A stretch of 64,000 nt of DNA from Astropecten irregularis. Taxonomy: Eukaryota > Echinodermata > Asteroidea > Paxillosida > Astropectinidae. The notes under the pieces are model-generated. The model searched no databases. It was not told where the DNA came from and was given only the letters and a program-made list of their open reading frames with translations. Positions 1-26,028 of this stretch are shown one piece after another (position 1 is the stretch's first letter; each line of letters starts with the position of its first letter). Where the stretch lies: NCBI GenBank assembly GCA_963971285.1, contig OZ020244.1, forward strand, positions 28,954,001 to 29,018,000. Direction: 5' to 3'. Both the position numbers and the translations under genes were made by a program.

Positions 1-870
1 ACCCCCCCTTTATTCTCGGTAAAATACCTTGTTTATCATTTGGTGCGAATGATTTTCAAGGTATTGTGAGGCTTACGTAGTTGTTGTCTTCGCCGCGCTG
101 GTTGTCCCTCACTGCCGGGGTCATTGGCTGTCGGCATCGGCCAGTCTTTAGTTTCGTTTGGGCATAGAGTAATTCGGGCATTGTTTACAGATCTATTGTT
201 ATCCAATCCAGTGATTGGTGTATTACCCTGAAACCCAAAACATTTCCAGGTTGAATTGGCAGCGAGGTATAGACACAGTGACTGTCAACGTGTCGCGACC
301 CTCTGCCATTGTCGGTTCTGCGGGCAGAACTTTGACTGGCAGTTTCTGTGAAATCCAAATCTTGGCTTGTCTGAGAAGTGGGGAGATATATTGAGAGGGT
401 CATGAATCTCTGGAACTTTCTACAGTTCTTCTACCCCTGTAGTCCCCCCTCCCCCCCCCCAGCCCTGTGGCCCACCCCAACACTCTATCCTCACCCTACT
501 TTCACCACACAAGAAGTTCAACAGCGATTGTAGTAGACAATAAAACAGTATATAACTGAGATATCACAAGTTCATGACTTAGGCCTACTTGGTTTAAAAA
601 TTTATAATGGTTTGGAGTTTAATAATGGTTCTATTCCATCATTAAAGAAAGACTGTTTAATATTTCTGCTAAACAGTGTTGAATTCCTTCCCCTCGCCGA
701 ACAAGCCAGGAATCCCTAATTATGCGAACCACGCACTGATTAGGAGCACATCTGAAAATTCCTTGCTTATCCATGAAATTTGATCTTGTTAAGCCCAACA
801 TTGTCTGCTAAATGTGTAAGCGCTGATTCTTTCTACGCTTACGGTAATTAGCAGACCCATGATATTGGGC
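1..870. other. NUAK intron, no gene seen
   Basis: AT-rich intron sequence upstream of the first visible NUAK exon. It holds a short C run near 450. I see no exon encoding the missing kinase N-lobe. Confidence 0.6.
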
Positions 871-879
871 CCAGGTGCC

Positions 880-1229
880 TATTATGTCATTCTCCGAACC
901 ATTCTGAAATCAGTTGCCCTGAGAAGACGACTACGATCGTTATGTTCACTGCATTTTGTTGAGCCAAGATTCCAATGTGTTTCCTTTGCTGATAGAGCAT
1001 TCTCTGTATACGGCCCCAGACTCTGCATGGAACAAACTTCCTGAATACGGTACATCAGAGCATCAGAGTCACCACCTCATATCACACATCCAAGACACTC
1101 CTGAAAGCTCACCTGTTTCAGGAGGCGTACCATCAATAACTTGTCTTCTTTTTGTGCCTCATCGCCTTAATAGAGCAAACTTTTTGAGTTTGGCGCTATA
1201 TAAATGTCTTTTGATTGATTGTTAGTGCT
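880..1229 (+). pseudogene. LINE 3'-end fragment (decayed reverse-transcriptase C-terminus)
   Basis: Translation gives FADRAFSVYGPRL in one frame and WNKLPEY in another, the common end of CR1/L2-like LINE proteins (RAFSVxGPxLWNxLP), broken by a frameshift near 1018. It ends with GGCGCTATATAAATG and TGATTGATTG, a typical LINE 3' tail of short repeats. It lies in the NUAK intron. Confidence 0.65.
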
Positions 1230-1386
1230 GGATGTCTCTCATGTGGGCTATTAAACCGTAATGTTTAATCCAACCCTGACCCAGGCCTTCCTGAACTGTC
1301 ATTCAAGGGCCTTCTGCTTAGTTTAAGACCATAGTATAACCCTTGCGTTTTTCCTCTTTCTCTTTTTTTTTGTGCTGGCATTATAG

Positions 1387-15235
<13,849 letters not shown>

Positions 15236-15758
15236 AAATCAAATCAAATCAAAAAAGGAAATGTGATGCAATATTTTTTAGGATTTCCACTTATTTCCAA
15301 GGGAATCAACCAGTCTCGTTTTCATTATGGCTAGGCCTCTTAGCTTGTAAGCAGGAGGTGGCTGGTTCACATCCTAGCTATGAAAAATTGTGTATTTTTC
15401 TCACACAGTCATCCAGAAAACCCACATGGAATTTTGGGTTCGTACAAAGTCAGAATTTTTAAAAATGTTAATTCGTTAAAACATAATCTGGAGCAAAACT
15501 GTGGATGTTGTAAAAATACGAAGCTCCTTCTAAGAGAGCCCTTAAAAATCTGAGGAATCATTTTATCCCTCCCAACCCTCTTTAAAAACAATCATCCTGG
15601 ATTCTGGAACATGGAATTCAGGAAATGGAAAGAACATCTGCCATGAAAAATGTGTTATTTCCTTCCATATCAAACATGAACTCGAATTCTTAATGTTTGC
15701 AAAATATCAACTCACTAACTAGTAATTACATGAACAGTTTAGTTTTATTTTAAGAGAA

Positions 15759-15764
15759 AATAAA
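15759..15764 (+). terminator. Candidate NUAK polyadenylation signal AATAAA
   Basis: First AATAAA after the NUAK stop codon, about 520 bases downstream. Others follow at 16204-16209 and 18461-18466, so the true 3' end cannot be fixed from sequence alone. Confidence 0.35.
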
Positions 15765-16741
15765 GAGATTTTTCAAAATGCATTTCAAGCGAGAGAAAAT
15801 CAAGGTTGTCATATGAGCTAGAAGAAGAAGGAAAAAGGGTGTGGGCTTATTTCTGCTTTTGACATGGCTAGGCAGCCTCATTATTATTTTTGTCAGATGC
15901 AGTGCTCATACTAAACTTTCCACCTCTAGTGCTCTGACCAATGGGCCACTTCTAGTTCTAAATTTCGACCGATGATTATAAGAAAAGAAGAAGATATAAG
16001 GGCACCCAAACAGTGTTTAATTTTGCATGTCATCTCTCTCTATCGCTCTTTGCCGGGCTCAGGAAACGGGATATTTACATTCCGACCGTTCCTCTGCTCT
16101 CTCTGATTATGAACTGGCATTTTGCTCCGTCTTCATCTCCTGGGATAATATGGCCCAAGAATGCAACCCCGTACATCTCCAGCATCTGCAGGATGATGAT
16201 GATAATAAATAAACCAGGAGCTTTATGCATTAGGGAATAAGAGGCTTTAAAGATACCCTCAATTATTCTATGCCATTTCATCTTGATACTCGTCAAGTTT
16301 TTTTGTCCCAATTTCACTCTGTCATTTCTAAGGCTTTTCACTAAGGAGCCAGTTTCACTGAGGTCCAGGCTGCTCCAAAATTCCTTAGTTTAAGAAAAAA
16401 ATTGCCAAACAAACATAGTAGTTTAATAGGTTTGATATTCTAGCTCATTAACTCTTTTATTTTTTAGGGGGGGATTAAGATATGTAATGAAATCATATGT
16501 TTTTTTTTTCAACTCGAGGCCAGTATGGGTAAAGTCAGGTTACCGACCAAAAATCTGTGCATTGTATATATTGCTTGATGGACTGGTTCCCTGGTCTTTT
16601 CTTTTCTTTCTACTTTACATATAAAAATTGGTAAATTACGCAACCTACTACTAAGGCAACTCAGTTAAAATTGACCATAGCCCCTTTTGAATGACGTCTA
16701 TTCTGGTTTGCAGTCCAAATTGTTCCGGCCAAGCAAATGAG

Positions 16742-16903
16742 AATAGCGCTCCGCACTAATGACGTCACAAAATCCCCGGCTGTCAGACAAACATTGTCTC
16801 ACACGCGTAGTGTACATGGACGCGCACACCCACGCACGTGTGCATGGTTGAAATTTTTTTCTGAGATCCGGTGCTATTTTTAGCGTAAGTGCGGAGCGCT
16901 ATT
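16742..16903. mobile_element. GC-rich AATAGCG...CGCTATT element, copy 4
   Basis: Ends aatagcgctccgcactaatg and taagtgcggagcgctatt. Contains TGACGTCA at 16760-16767. It lies in the presumed NUAK 3' flank. Confidence 0.75.
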
Positions 16904-17671
16904 GGGCACAACATGCAGAGAACACAGATTGAGCTACTCGGCAAATCACATCTCGTTTCTTTTCCTTTTTCCTCGGACGTACCGAACAACGACAAGACAG
17001 TTCCTTTAAAAGAAGCTGTCTTCAAATTAAAGAGAGTTGATCACATCGCGGCTTGTGCCAGTGTTTACACTCAAGAGTTAGAGGAAGATATATTTAGCTT
17101 TCTTGGGAAATGGAAGGTTTGTTTCTCTGGTGCCCGGTAAACAAGTCATCCCATTACTCCCCAGTTACGTCATGCCAGGAATGTGGCAGATGCCAAAGAA
17201 AAGGGAAGAAACAGAATTATATTTTGAATATCACTATGATGAATTTTTTTGTGGGGGGGGGGGGGGGCAATTTGTAACTTGTATTTATTCTTGGCCTATG
17301 ATTATTTATTTTGCTCAGTTTTCCTTGTAAATATGTATACGTTGTGACCAGAAATACATTTTGTTATTTCGTTGTCAAAGATTTAAATTGATGTTGCTGA
17401 GAAGCCAAGGTGATTATAAATATCAGTAATGGTTATACATACATGTATGTGTATTAGAAACATATGTGGCTGCACAGTGTCTAGGTTTGTCTGGTATATT
17501 CGCAGAATGATCCTAAAGGGCCTGGCATTTAGGCTAAGACTACGAGCCCAGCGGGAACCCATAAAATCTCATGAATCAACTCAAGTCCATCTAGTGACAT
17601 GTTGCTTGGGCAATTGATAGCTTCATCCAAAGGCTTTCATTAACATGCATTTGCAAATGACTTTAGGTCTC

Positions 17672-17822
17672 ATTCACGGTGCATCCATCCTACATTAGAA
17701 GCAATGCAATCAAACCGAGGACTTGGATTCAAAGTAGTCTGGTACCCGTTTTCTTTTTTTAGAATTGGTGTTATCTTTTCCAATGGGTATACAAGGAAGG
17801 TGACAAGATGGATGCACCGTGA
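17672..17822. mobile_element. Small MITE with TCACGGTGCATCCATC ends
   Basis: Left TTCACGGTGCATCCATCC, right GATGGATGCACCGTGAT; about 151 bp. Only one copy seen in the window. Confidence 0.65.
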
Positions 17823-20259
17823 TTAAGGCGTATTGATGACACAGTGGGGAAAAACCCAGGTCTTCTGTGAGACCAAATTCATGGTATTTGGTGGCTTTGA
17901 GCAGAGTTTGATAGAACTTGTTGGACTCTGTGGGATTTTCATGGATTCATGCCGTGGATCCCATGACACCCATATTTTCTCCAAGATTTACCCAAGTTAG
18001 AGGGGTGCTTACCCACTAAACATTCAGCAGCTCCAAATTTGTTTGAGAGATGAGACAAACACAGACTCAGTTTGAGAACCCATGAAATGCACTCACTTCA
18101 TACGTAAAATACGTCACACCAGAAAATGCTACCAACACCAATGACATTTGGAATAACTTCCACATTATATCTATGCACTTGAAAATGTGACATCGTGATT
18201 TTATAATATCATTGGAAAATAGATGAAAACATACACACATGGATGAATTGTGTGACCAGTATTTCTTATCTTTGGAATTTTTTGAAAATTTGTAGATTAC
18301 ACTTGTACATATCAGTAGCAACTCAGACTGCATGTATTTATATCTACATGTACTTTTACTAAACAAGACGTTTAAATCTGAAGAAAACATCTCAGTATGA
18401 AAATAACCTTTTTTTTAATTAATTGTTTTGTTTATAATTTTTTTTATTGAGAACAAAAGCAATAAACTCCTCTTTTGTTTCTTTTTGATTTTTATTAACA
18501 TTTGTTTTTATTAGAAGCTAGTGCCTTTTCCCTATAATGATCCAATTGAAAGAAATTTGCTGCATCCGAGATGGGGAAATTAACCCAGACATTGTACCCA
18601 ACTCTTATTTTTGTTTTAAGTGTTTACTTCCATAAAGTTAATGTTTATTTATTTCTAATTTATTTATATTTATGTAACATGTAATGCTTGACCAAATGAA
18701 TGCTTCTTTTTATTTTTTACAAGTTGTACACACTCACCAAAAAACAAATTCCCCGGGTTTTAAGTTGATGATAATATGAAAAATCTTCAGTTAAGTTCTG
18801 CTCACTATTAAAGCTCAATTTCTCAATCAAAACTGATGAATTTTGGGCAGACATTTTGTAAAAACACTCCTTTGTGAATACAGGAACTGAATGCCAGAGA
18901 TTGAACTCACGCCTGTTCCATGTTTCATCATCCCATTGTAATGACTCAGATCTTCATTGACATCATCGTCATTACAAGTTTGGGAAATTTGTTCTTCTAG
19001 AAATTATGCTGTATTTCATGCTCACTATTGTGGATTTTTAGCACCCCCTTTGTGTCCAGCAAATAATCATGTTGATGTACTACCCGTAAAATTAAAAATT
19101 ACTTCAAGATGTGTATTTTTTTTTGATTTTATTATTGTGATGCGGCCATCTTGTCTTGTCCCCTGAAGTCATTGAATTGTGATAATGCTGCAGTAAAAAA
19201 TGATGGTCACCGGACTAATTATTTTGCTCCTAGCATCAACATTTTATTGATATCGGCAGAAATTGTTTGTAAATGTTTCTTCATACCATTCCTCTCTTTG
19301 TGTGACTGAACTCAATTTGGGCATACTGGAAACATTCAGATTTTATTTGGCTTTCATTATAAATAAAATTATTTTCAGTTTTTTTTTTTTTTTTTCTTTT
19401 CAATAAATGATTTATTTTCTTGCCGTTTGTAAAAGAAAAGTAAATACTATTATAAATGTAAATTGATATTATGTTCAATACAAGTAATATGTTAAAAATA
19501 ACTCTGTGCTAATGGCTGTACGTTATCTTCATTCCGATTTTCAAGATCTGAATCTTGGTTCAGAAATCAAAGATATGTTAATCATGCTAATAAGTGTGCA
19601 TACCGGTAATATGTAGCCGTGCGGGAAGAGATGTTATCAAATGGAAACCGTCCATGTATTGGTTGTAGTCAGTGTGTAATTAAAATGGCTTCAAATCCAA
19701 GGAAAAACAGATGTCTTTCCAAAATGCAATGGAACATCTGGCAGTATACTCATTGCAAGTGAGACAGCATGTCACCAGGAGTAACTGTGAATTAACATAA
19801 TGCATATTTTGCATGTTATGCCATTGCATCCATATACTTCCAGTATAAATGGGACCGGAAGTTAATTACAACTTACATTGAAGCATTATGAATATCCAGT
19901 ATTTATTTATTAGATTTAAAAAAAAGAATTGGCAACAATTATTAGTTACCGGCCCAACTTCCCAACATGTAAACCAAAATAATCAGTAACTCTTATGTGT
20001 GTGTTTTTTTAAACACACATTTTTAGTAAAACTGCAACTCAGCAATATTTTGTTCAAGCAATTATTTTCTGTACCTTGCTGTTAAATAATAAAAAACCAA
20101 AACACGTTTTTTAAGCGTGTAGTTAACTGAATTTATTGTTATGCCTTTTAATTTATTTCCTTGTTTGGAAAGCTGGTGTTATTAGATGAGATTGCGAAGA
20201 GGACGTTTCTGCGTAGTTATTTTTATAATTTTGATATTTTTCTTTCATGTTATTTATTT

Positions 20260-20532
20260 CATTGAAAAGTGAAAAAAGAAAAATTGACTAGAGCGGGATT
20301 CGAACCGGCGACCTCCTGAATACTGTACAGGCGCTCTACCAACTGAGCCATCCAGCCCTACATTGGCAGTGACCCCAATAGTCAATTTTCTTTCTTTGTT
20401 TGGCAGTCAGAAGCCATGAAACCACGCACACACCGCCACACCCCAGGGATCGTTTCAATGATACACGCAGCAATGCTGCAACCTGAGAACGGTACGTGGG
20501 GGATCACTCAAAGAGGATGCGGCTTCTTTTTA
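20260..20532 (-). mobile_element. tRNA-like repeat, copy 2 (near full length)
   Basis: Contains the tRNA-like unit (about 20289-20360, minus strand), the flanking inverted words, and the long conserved arm CAGTCAGAAGCCATGAAACC to GCAATGCTGCAACCTGAGAA and GGATCACTCAAAGAGGATGC. In tRNA-sense orientation the tRNA unit is near the 3' end. Confidence 0.8.
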
Positions 20533-20787
20533 ATTAATATAATCATCAATTTGATGATTATGATGTTATTTATTTATTCATTTGTTTTTTTTACAATGTC
20601 AACTTTTAATGCTTGTGACTTTGTCAAATACTACAAGATTATGTCATGGCAAAGTTTGGGCTAGACTGCTGGTTCGGACAGCCCATTTCACCTTAATAAA
20701 GCAAAATTTTAGGTTTGGACTCGCTTTAGAGGGATCCCAATACGCTTCAATTTGACACGCTGGATTCGATTCACCCTGCAGACCCCA

Positions 20788-20960
20788 GCTAGCTCGGTGG
20801 CCTAGCAGGTAAAGGCATCTGTACTAGTAAGCAGGAGGTCGTGGGTTCGAATCCCACCTGAGCCAGCATGTGATTTTTTTCACGTGCTCTCACAAGCACC
20901 GAGTATACAGTGCTCATCCACGTCGGTGAAGGGCAAGCCTAATTTGCATATTATCTATTT
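20788..20960 (+). mobile_element. tRNA-derived SINE, second family
   Basis: A-box TGGCCTAGCAGG and B-box GGTTCGAATCC with a perfect T-arm GTGGGTTCGAATCCCAC and a 4-bp D stem GCCT/AGGC. The anticodon stem is broken, so it is a SINE head rather than a tRNA gene. Related decayed pieces lie at 15328-15382 and 48590-48650. Confidence 0.65.
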
Positions 20961-21327
20961 CCCGACCAAAGTCATTTAATATTCACGCATAGAATCGATC
21001 TGCACTTTTCCGTGTTTGAAAACGAGGCTGTCTGTGTCCACTTCTCAAACATGCAGGTGAGTGTACATATGCAATAAACTTGCAGTCTGCAAGAGCAAAG
21101 CATGCCAACTCGTACCTGAGCCAACAGTGTGATGTTCGTGTAACAAATGCAGGCTGTACTGTGTCATGTGACCGCGGCGCCGCAGCTTAAATCCAGCACA
21201 GAGAGCCTCAGTTTCAATGCAGGGCTAATGTGAAAACTCTCTATAAGTCTAGCCAAACTTTGGTTTAGGCCTATACCACATTCCAATCAAACTTACACGG
21301 TAACAGGGTAAATACCAAATTACTAAC

Positions 21328-21550
21328 CCCAATGGGAGACTTTGGAGAACCGGTCTTCTAGTCAACAGCGCACGCGCAAAACAAAGTGCGCATGCTCACA
21401 ATGAGAGACTTTTGAGAACAGGTCTTCAAGTCAACAGCGCACAGTGCACGCGCATGCACAACAGCGCAGGCGCAAAACGACGCGCGCATGCTCACAATTG
21501 CGTGCGCGTGCGCTGCTGACTTGAAGACCGGTTCTCAAAAGTCTCCCATT
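21328..21550. mobile_element. GGGAGACTTTTGAGAACCGG inverted-repeat element with partial duplicate
   Basis: Full element 21401-21550: left gagacttttgagaacaggtc plus TTCAAGTCAACAGCGCA, right TGCTGACTTGAAGACCGG plus TTCTCAAAAGTCTCCCATT. A partial copy of the left half (21328-21400) precedes it. GC-rich centre with alternating GCGCGC. Others at 34059 and 42153. Confidence 0.75.
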
Positions 21551-23993
21551 AGAAGATATCATCTTTAATACTAACCACAGAATCCTATCAGCAACTTTGA
21601 GGGTTCCACTTGAAACACGAAGACACACGAACAAGACCGACCGCATTTCTCACCGATAAGCTATATATAGAAACCGACAATTTATTAGTCACCGAAATAA
21701 TGACTCATTCATTTTTTTTTTTCATTACAATAAAAAAAAAATTCATCATTAACAGTATAACATATACAAAAAAACAAAAATTCATGTTGACCATCTTACA
21801 ATTTGGTTGCCAACGACAATATCTCCCAAATATGTTTTTTTAAAAATCAGCCACCCGACCACCTACAATCTACACAGTCATTTTTTGAAACCAAACCCAC
21901 ATGCAGTTTTACATATAAAGAAATCCCACTATGATAATAGTCGATTTATGTACAAAATATATGTAAAATAAGTTTGGCATTCAGAAGGTATTTTGTTAAG
22001 ATCGTTTTTTTTTTTTAGTTTTTTTTTCATAGAATTATAAAGTCAGTTAAAATACATTTGTTTTGTTTTTCATCAGTAATCACCGTACGTCTTGATGTGT
22101 GTATACGTCAATCAGGATTTTTTCGGGGCCCACTAACGAGTAATTAACAATTTGGGAATAGACAATAACTTTAAAAAGACGAACCTCCCTCAACCAACTT
22201 ACTCATCTTAAAGAGATAACTATGCTTTATATATTCATGTTGGCTTAAACGTACAAACATTCTAACATTGGTATTCTTAGATATTATCTCTGTACAACGG
22301 TTTAATTTTTGGAGGGGATGGATAGTGACGGACGTTGATACAAACATTTACATGCTGTTGATCTGAATATGTTTTATACTTCTGTTTTTATATCATGTCA
22401 TATTTTATCATTGCAATATTAGTTTATAATATTATGATTATCTTTTTGTTTCTTTTTTTTTTTACAATGCTAAAAATATTGATTCAAAAATGAATAACAA
22501 AACAAAGTGTGGAAATAATTTTTTTTTTTTTTACAAGACATATACCGGTAGTTGAAATTTTAAAAGAAAAAGAAAATCAATATTGAAACAAAGGATTTGA
22601 GACGCCATGTGGTGGATTGAATCTACGTGTATCTGGATTGCATATCATTGTTCATGTGCAACGAATCACATTGAATGTTCGTTGACGGTCTCAGAGTGAG
22701 TCATCATGACCAAGAATGAATTATTAATGAGGAGGAAAAAAAACAAAAGGGACATCAGTGTGTCGTATACTTAACAGCTGTATCAATGTACATTATGCAC
22801 TCGTTAGCATCAGCACAACCCGGGTTGTCTTTAATAACGAGAGTAGGACTGCTGATAACCAACATCGGTGGGAGGGGGGCGGGGACAATGGAAGGGCAGG
22901 TGGGGGAGTGAGGCTTACCGGCCATCAACCGCCTCACTTTGCATACAGGTGGGACAGGGTTTTCAATGACTACGATACATAAAACATGGATAATAATCAA
23001 ATGCATTGTCAAACATGATCCTTATTGCTAATTTACATCACAATGCAGAAAAAAAACATCGCATTTCAAAAGGACCAAAGTGAAAAACATTGAAACAGGT
23101 TGAATGTGTTCCCTTACTTAGTGTGAAAAAGAAATGCTAAAAGTTTCAACGTGGAATAATCAGAATATAATTACATCAAGTGTTATATGAAGAGAGCCGC
23201 TGTACAGATTTCATTTTTCAAACAAATCTCCGTGCATATCTAAAATGAATGTGCCCAGAAATTTGGACACAAATTTTGGTATAACTGGCCCCATCATCGT
23301 CATCATACAAAAAAACAAATTATTGCTTGTACAAATATAAAAATTAACAACAAACCACACAATTGAAAGACCATTAAATTTTTGCTACAAATCTTCTTAC
23401 ATGTCAACAAACATCCCCCCCCCAAAAAAAAAGAGAAAATTGTTACATGATTATTACAAAGTTCTTTATAGTCAGACTTGGTCTGTATATGTAACACAAG
23501 TGACACACAAAAAAAAAAGAACACCAAGAAAATTTACATCTTTTTGTGGATATACAGCCATAGTTTTAAAATTTTGTTATCTTCTTTTTCTCCTATTGTT
23601 ATGTATACATCGGTGGTAAACTACGTTTCTAAATTGTTTTAAAATAGTCAAATCTTTTCACGAGGTTGATATTCTTATTCTAGTTCTATGTCACATTGTT
23701 GAAGTTGATTGGTATATATATCCCCCCTCATCCATTGACTTTTAGAGAAGTAGCTAAGTACAGATCTAGAATTGGATAGTGGTATATAAATGCTACATGG
23801 TTCAATGAACAAGTCTAAATATCCAATTATATGGTCCCTTCATGTCGGATACTACTGACAACTGCCCTTTGTGATCCGACTCTTCCAATACTAAACTGCT
23901 ACTCAACCGATCTCCATACCGTCTAGTTTGTTGTTGTTTTTGTGTCAAAAATCTTTAAAAATTGTGAAAGATTGTGTCCACGTGTCTACATAC

Positions 23994-24099
23994 GGGTTTA
24001 CAAAACGGAGGCTTAGGCTTGTAATTTAAGAATGCTTTCAAGAAATGGAGCCAGAGCCTGAGACGGAGCCTGAGATTCCGTTTGGTAAACGGACATAGA
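23994..24099. mobile_element. Short GTTTAC...GTAAAC hairpin repeat
   Basis: GGGTTTACAAAACGGAGGCT at left and GAGCCTGAGATTCCGTTTGG then TAAAC at right. A deletion form of the family at 35898-36125. Confidence 0.6.
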
Positions 24100-24957
24100 G
24101 TCCAAATGCACATCTGCATTATGTGACATGAATATTAAAACCTGAACCACGTTGGGCTCTTAACAATGACTGTATCTAATATTACAGACAACCTGACTAT
24201 CACCTTACACTGTGAACTACTACAGGAAGCGTTCCAACATTGGAAGCCCATGACGGGGAGTTTATCGAGGTGTTTGTTTGTTTGTTTCAACATGGAAACA
24301 CTAAACTATTCTTTAAAAAAAAAAGCTTGTCCAGATACATGAAAAACTACCAGTCAAATCTGGCAAGCAATTCTGCCCGACAGCTTAATAATTAGAAACA
24401 TAACCTCATGCGCCGGCGTCGCCATTTGCAACGAGAGACTGGTAGCCAGTTTACTTTATAACTCCAGCAACGTCCTTTGTCACATGACTGTCTTGTTTTA
24501 GCAGCTACAAATTACGTTCCCCATTGACTACATACATACAACACAGAGTCACCCTTATAGTGTACAATGAAGGTAGAGTGAACAGACTTATAATAGAAAG
24601 AACAGACACAATATGTGTATAAATTGACAACTCTGCTACGAAATGGATCTCAGACCCACAAAATGGACCATCTACATCTGATTGTGGGCTTTGCAATGAA
24701 GAATTGAACTCCCAATTTGTTATCATTAATGCTCATTTATACCTACACAAAATCACTAATATGTTGTTCTTATATCTAAATCATTGCATCATCTCTTTCA
24801 TGTTACTAACAAGATTTGAAGAAAATATTTGTCCAAAAAGGAAATTTCCAAGAAAACAAAAATTTCCTCTGATCCAAAAAAAAAAAATCTTTGTAAAGCT
24901 CATGGTGTTCACGTGAGTTCCAATAAGAGTGCATTTTGATAGTGACAAAATTTCATA

Positions 24958-25174
24958 AGGCCTTTACGAGCTGAGGCTTGAGGCAAGGCTTAGGATTCAT
25001 TCTACTCCCGCCATTTTGAAATGGAGGGCTTGAGATACAAAGCGAAGCCACAGCCTTTCTTCAACTTCGTCATGTGGCCCAATCCCTACGTTTCATTTTG
25101 TGCTCTTCAATATGGCAGTAGCGAAATAAGTCCCAAGCCAAGCCAAGCCTCAAGCCTGGTTTTGTTAAGGCCCT
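24958..25174. mobile_element. AAGGCCTTTAC...GTTAAGGCC inverted-repeat element
   Basis: Left AAGGCCTTTACGAGCTGAGG, right CCTCAAGCCTGGTTTTGTTA then AGGCC. It shares GGAGGGCTTGAGATACAAAG with 61543-61747. Confidence 0.6.
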
Positions 25175-25800
25175 GGAAAGTTAAACCCTTCTTGCTTTAG
25201 TTATTCATTTATCTAGTGGCTCACCTTGTGATATGTAACAGAAACATGTATGTACAATTACAAATGACAGGTCTGGGAATGTTCTGTACATTTCAATGCT
25301 AATGTTCTAAGTTTCAAACCAATAATGAAGGGATAAACAAAACCTTTGGTTGAGTGAATGGGTCTTTGGTTTCTAACATAAGCCTGATACTTTTAGCAAA
25401 AAACACAAAACGTTGGTCTGTTTCCGACTAAATCTGTCAAATACCTCCACGCCTCTCGGACTAGTTACAATCCTAGTTGAATGTGACATGTACCTTGAGC
25501 CTCGTGTAGACCGAGCACAATAGCTTGAATATGTCTCCATAGGGAAATTTGAAAGGTGTATAGGTCTCCAAAAGGTTTTCACGAAACTGATATTTGGAAT
25601 AAAGTCAACAAGGAGGAATTTCCAAGGTATACTTATCCGTCACAAAGACAACTACATGTATTTTTATATAAAGTACGTGCGCTAGGAAATTTCAACCCAG
25701 GAAAGTGATTCTGGTTCAATTTGGAGTGATTTCAATTCTGCTCTTCGGAGAGTGTTTATTTACTACACAAGAATCACAGCCATGTCTCCACAAGGATACA

Positions 25801-26028
25801 GGGGCCACTAATTTCATAGAGCTGCTTTGCACACACAAAAATCGCTTAGCATGACATTTCTGTCTCAAATGTCCATGTGTTGTGTATCACTTGTGATTGT
25901 TCTTTGGCTGCTGTTCGCTGACCATGAATATCAAATCGAATTTGTGAGTGGTGGTTTGTTTGATTGGGCAAGCCATTTTTGTGCTAAGCAATCTTTTTTG
26001 TGCTAATCATCTCTCTGAAATTGGCCCC
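25801..26028. mobile_element. GGGGCCAATTTCAT MITE, copy 4
   Basis: Ends GGGGCCACTAATTTCATAGA and CTCTCTGAAATTGGCCCC; interior TTGTGATTGTTCTTTGGCTG and GACCATGAATATCAAATCGA as in copy 1. Confidence 0.8.

Larger units (their letters stand above)
15236..20259. other. NUAK 3' UTR and downstream DNA, no further gene seen
   Basis: AT-rich, with fewer repeats than the introns. It holds three AATAAA signals, a SINE-like scrap at 15328-15382 (GTAAGCAGGAGG...GGTTCACATCC) and two small inverted-repeat elements. No open frame shows a domain. How much is transcribed cannot be told. Confidence 0.5.

Noticed and set aside
20788-20863. Possible functional tRNA gene
   Set aside because: A-box, B-box, D stem and T arm are good, but the anticodon stem does not pair and conserved non-tRNA sequence follows, so it is a SINE head.
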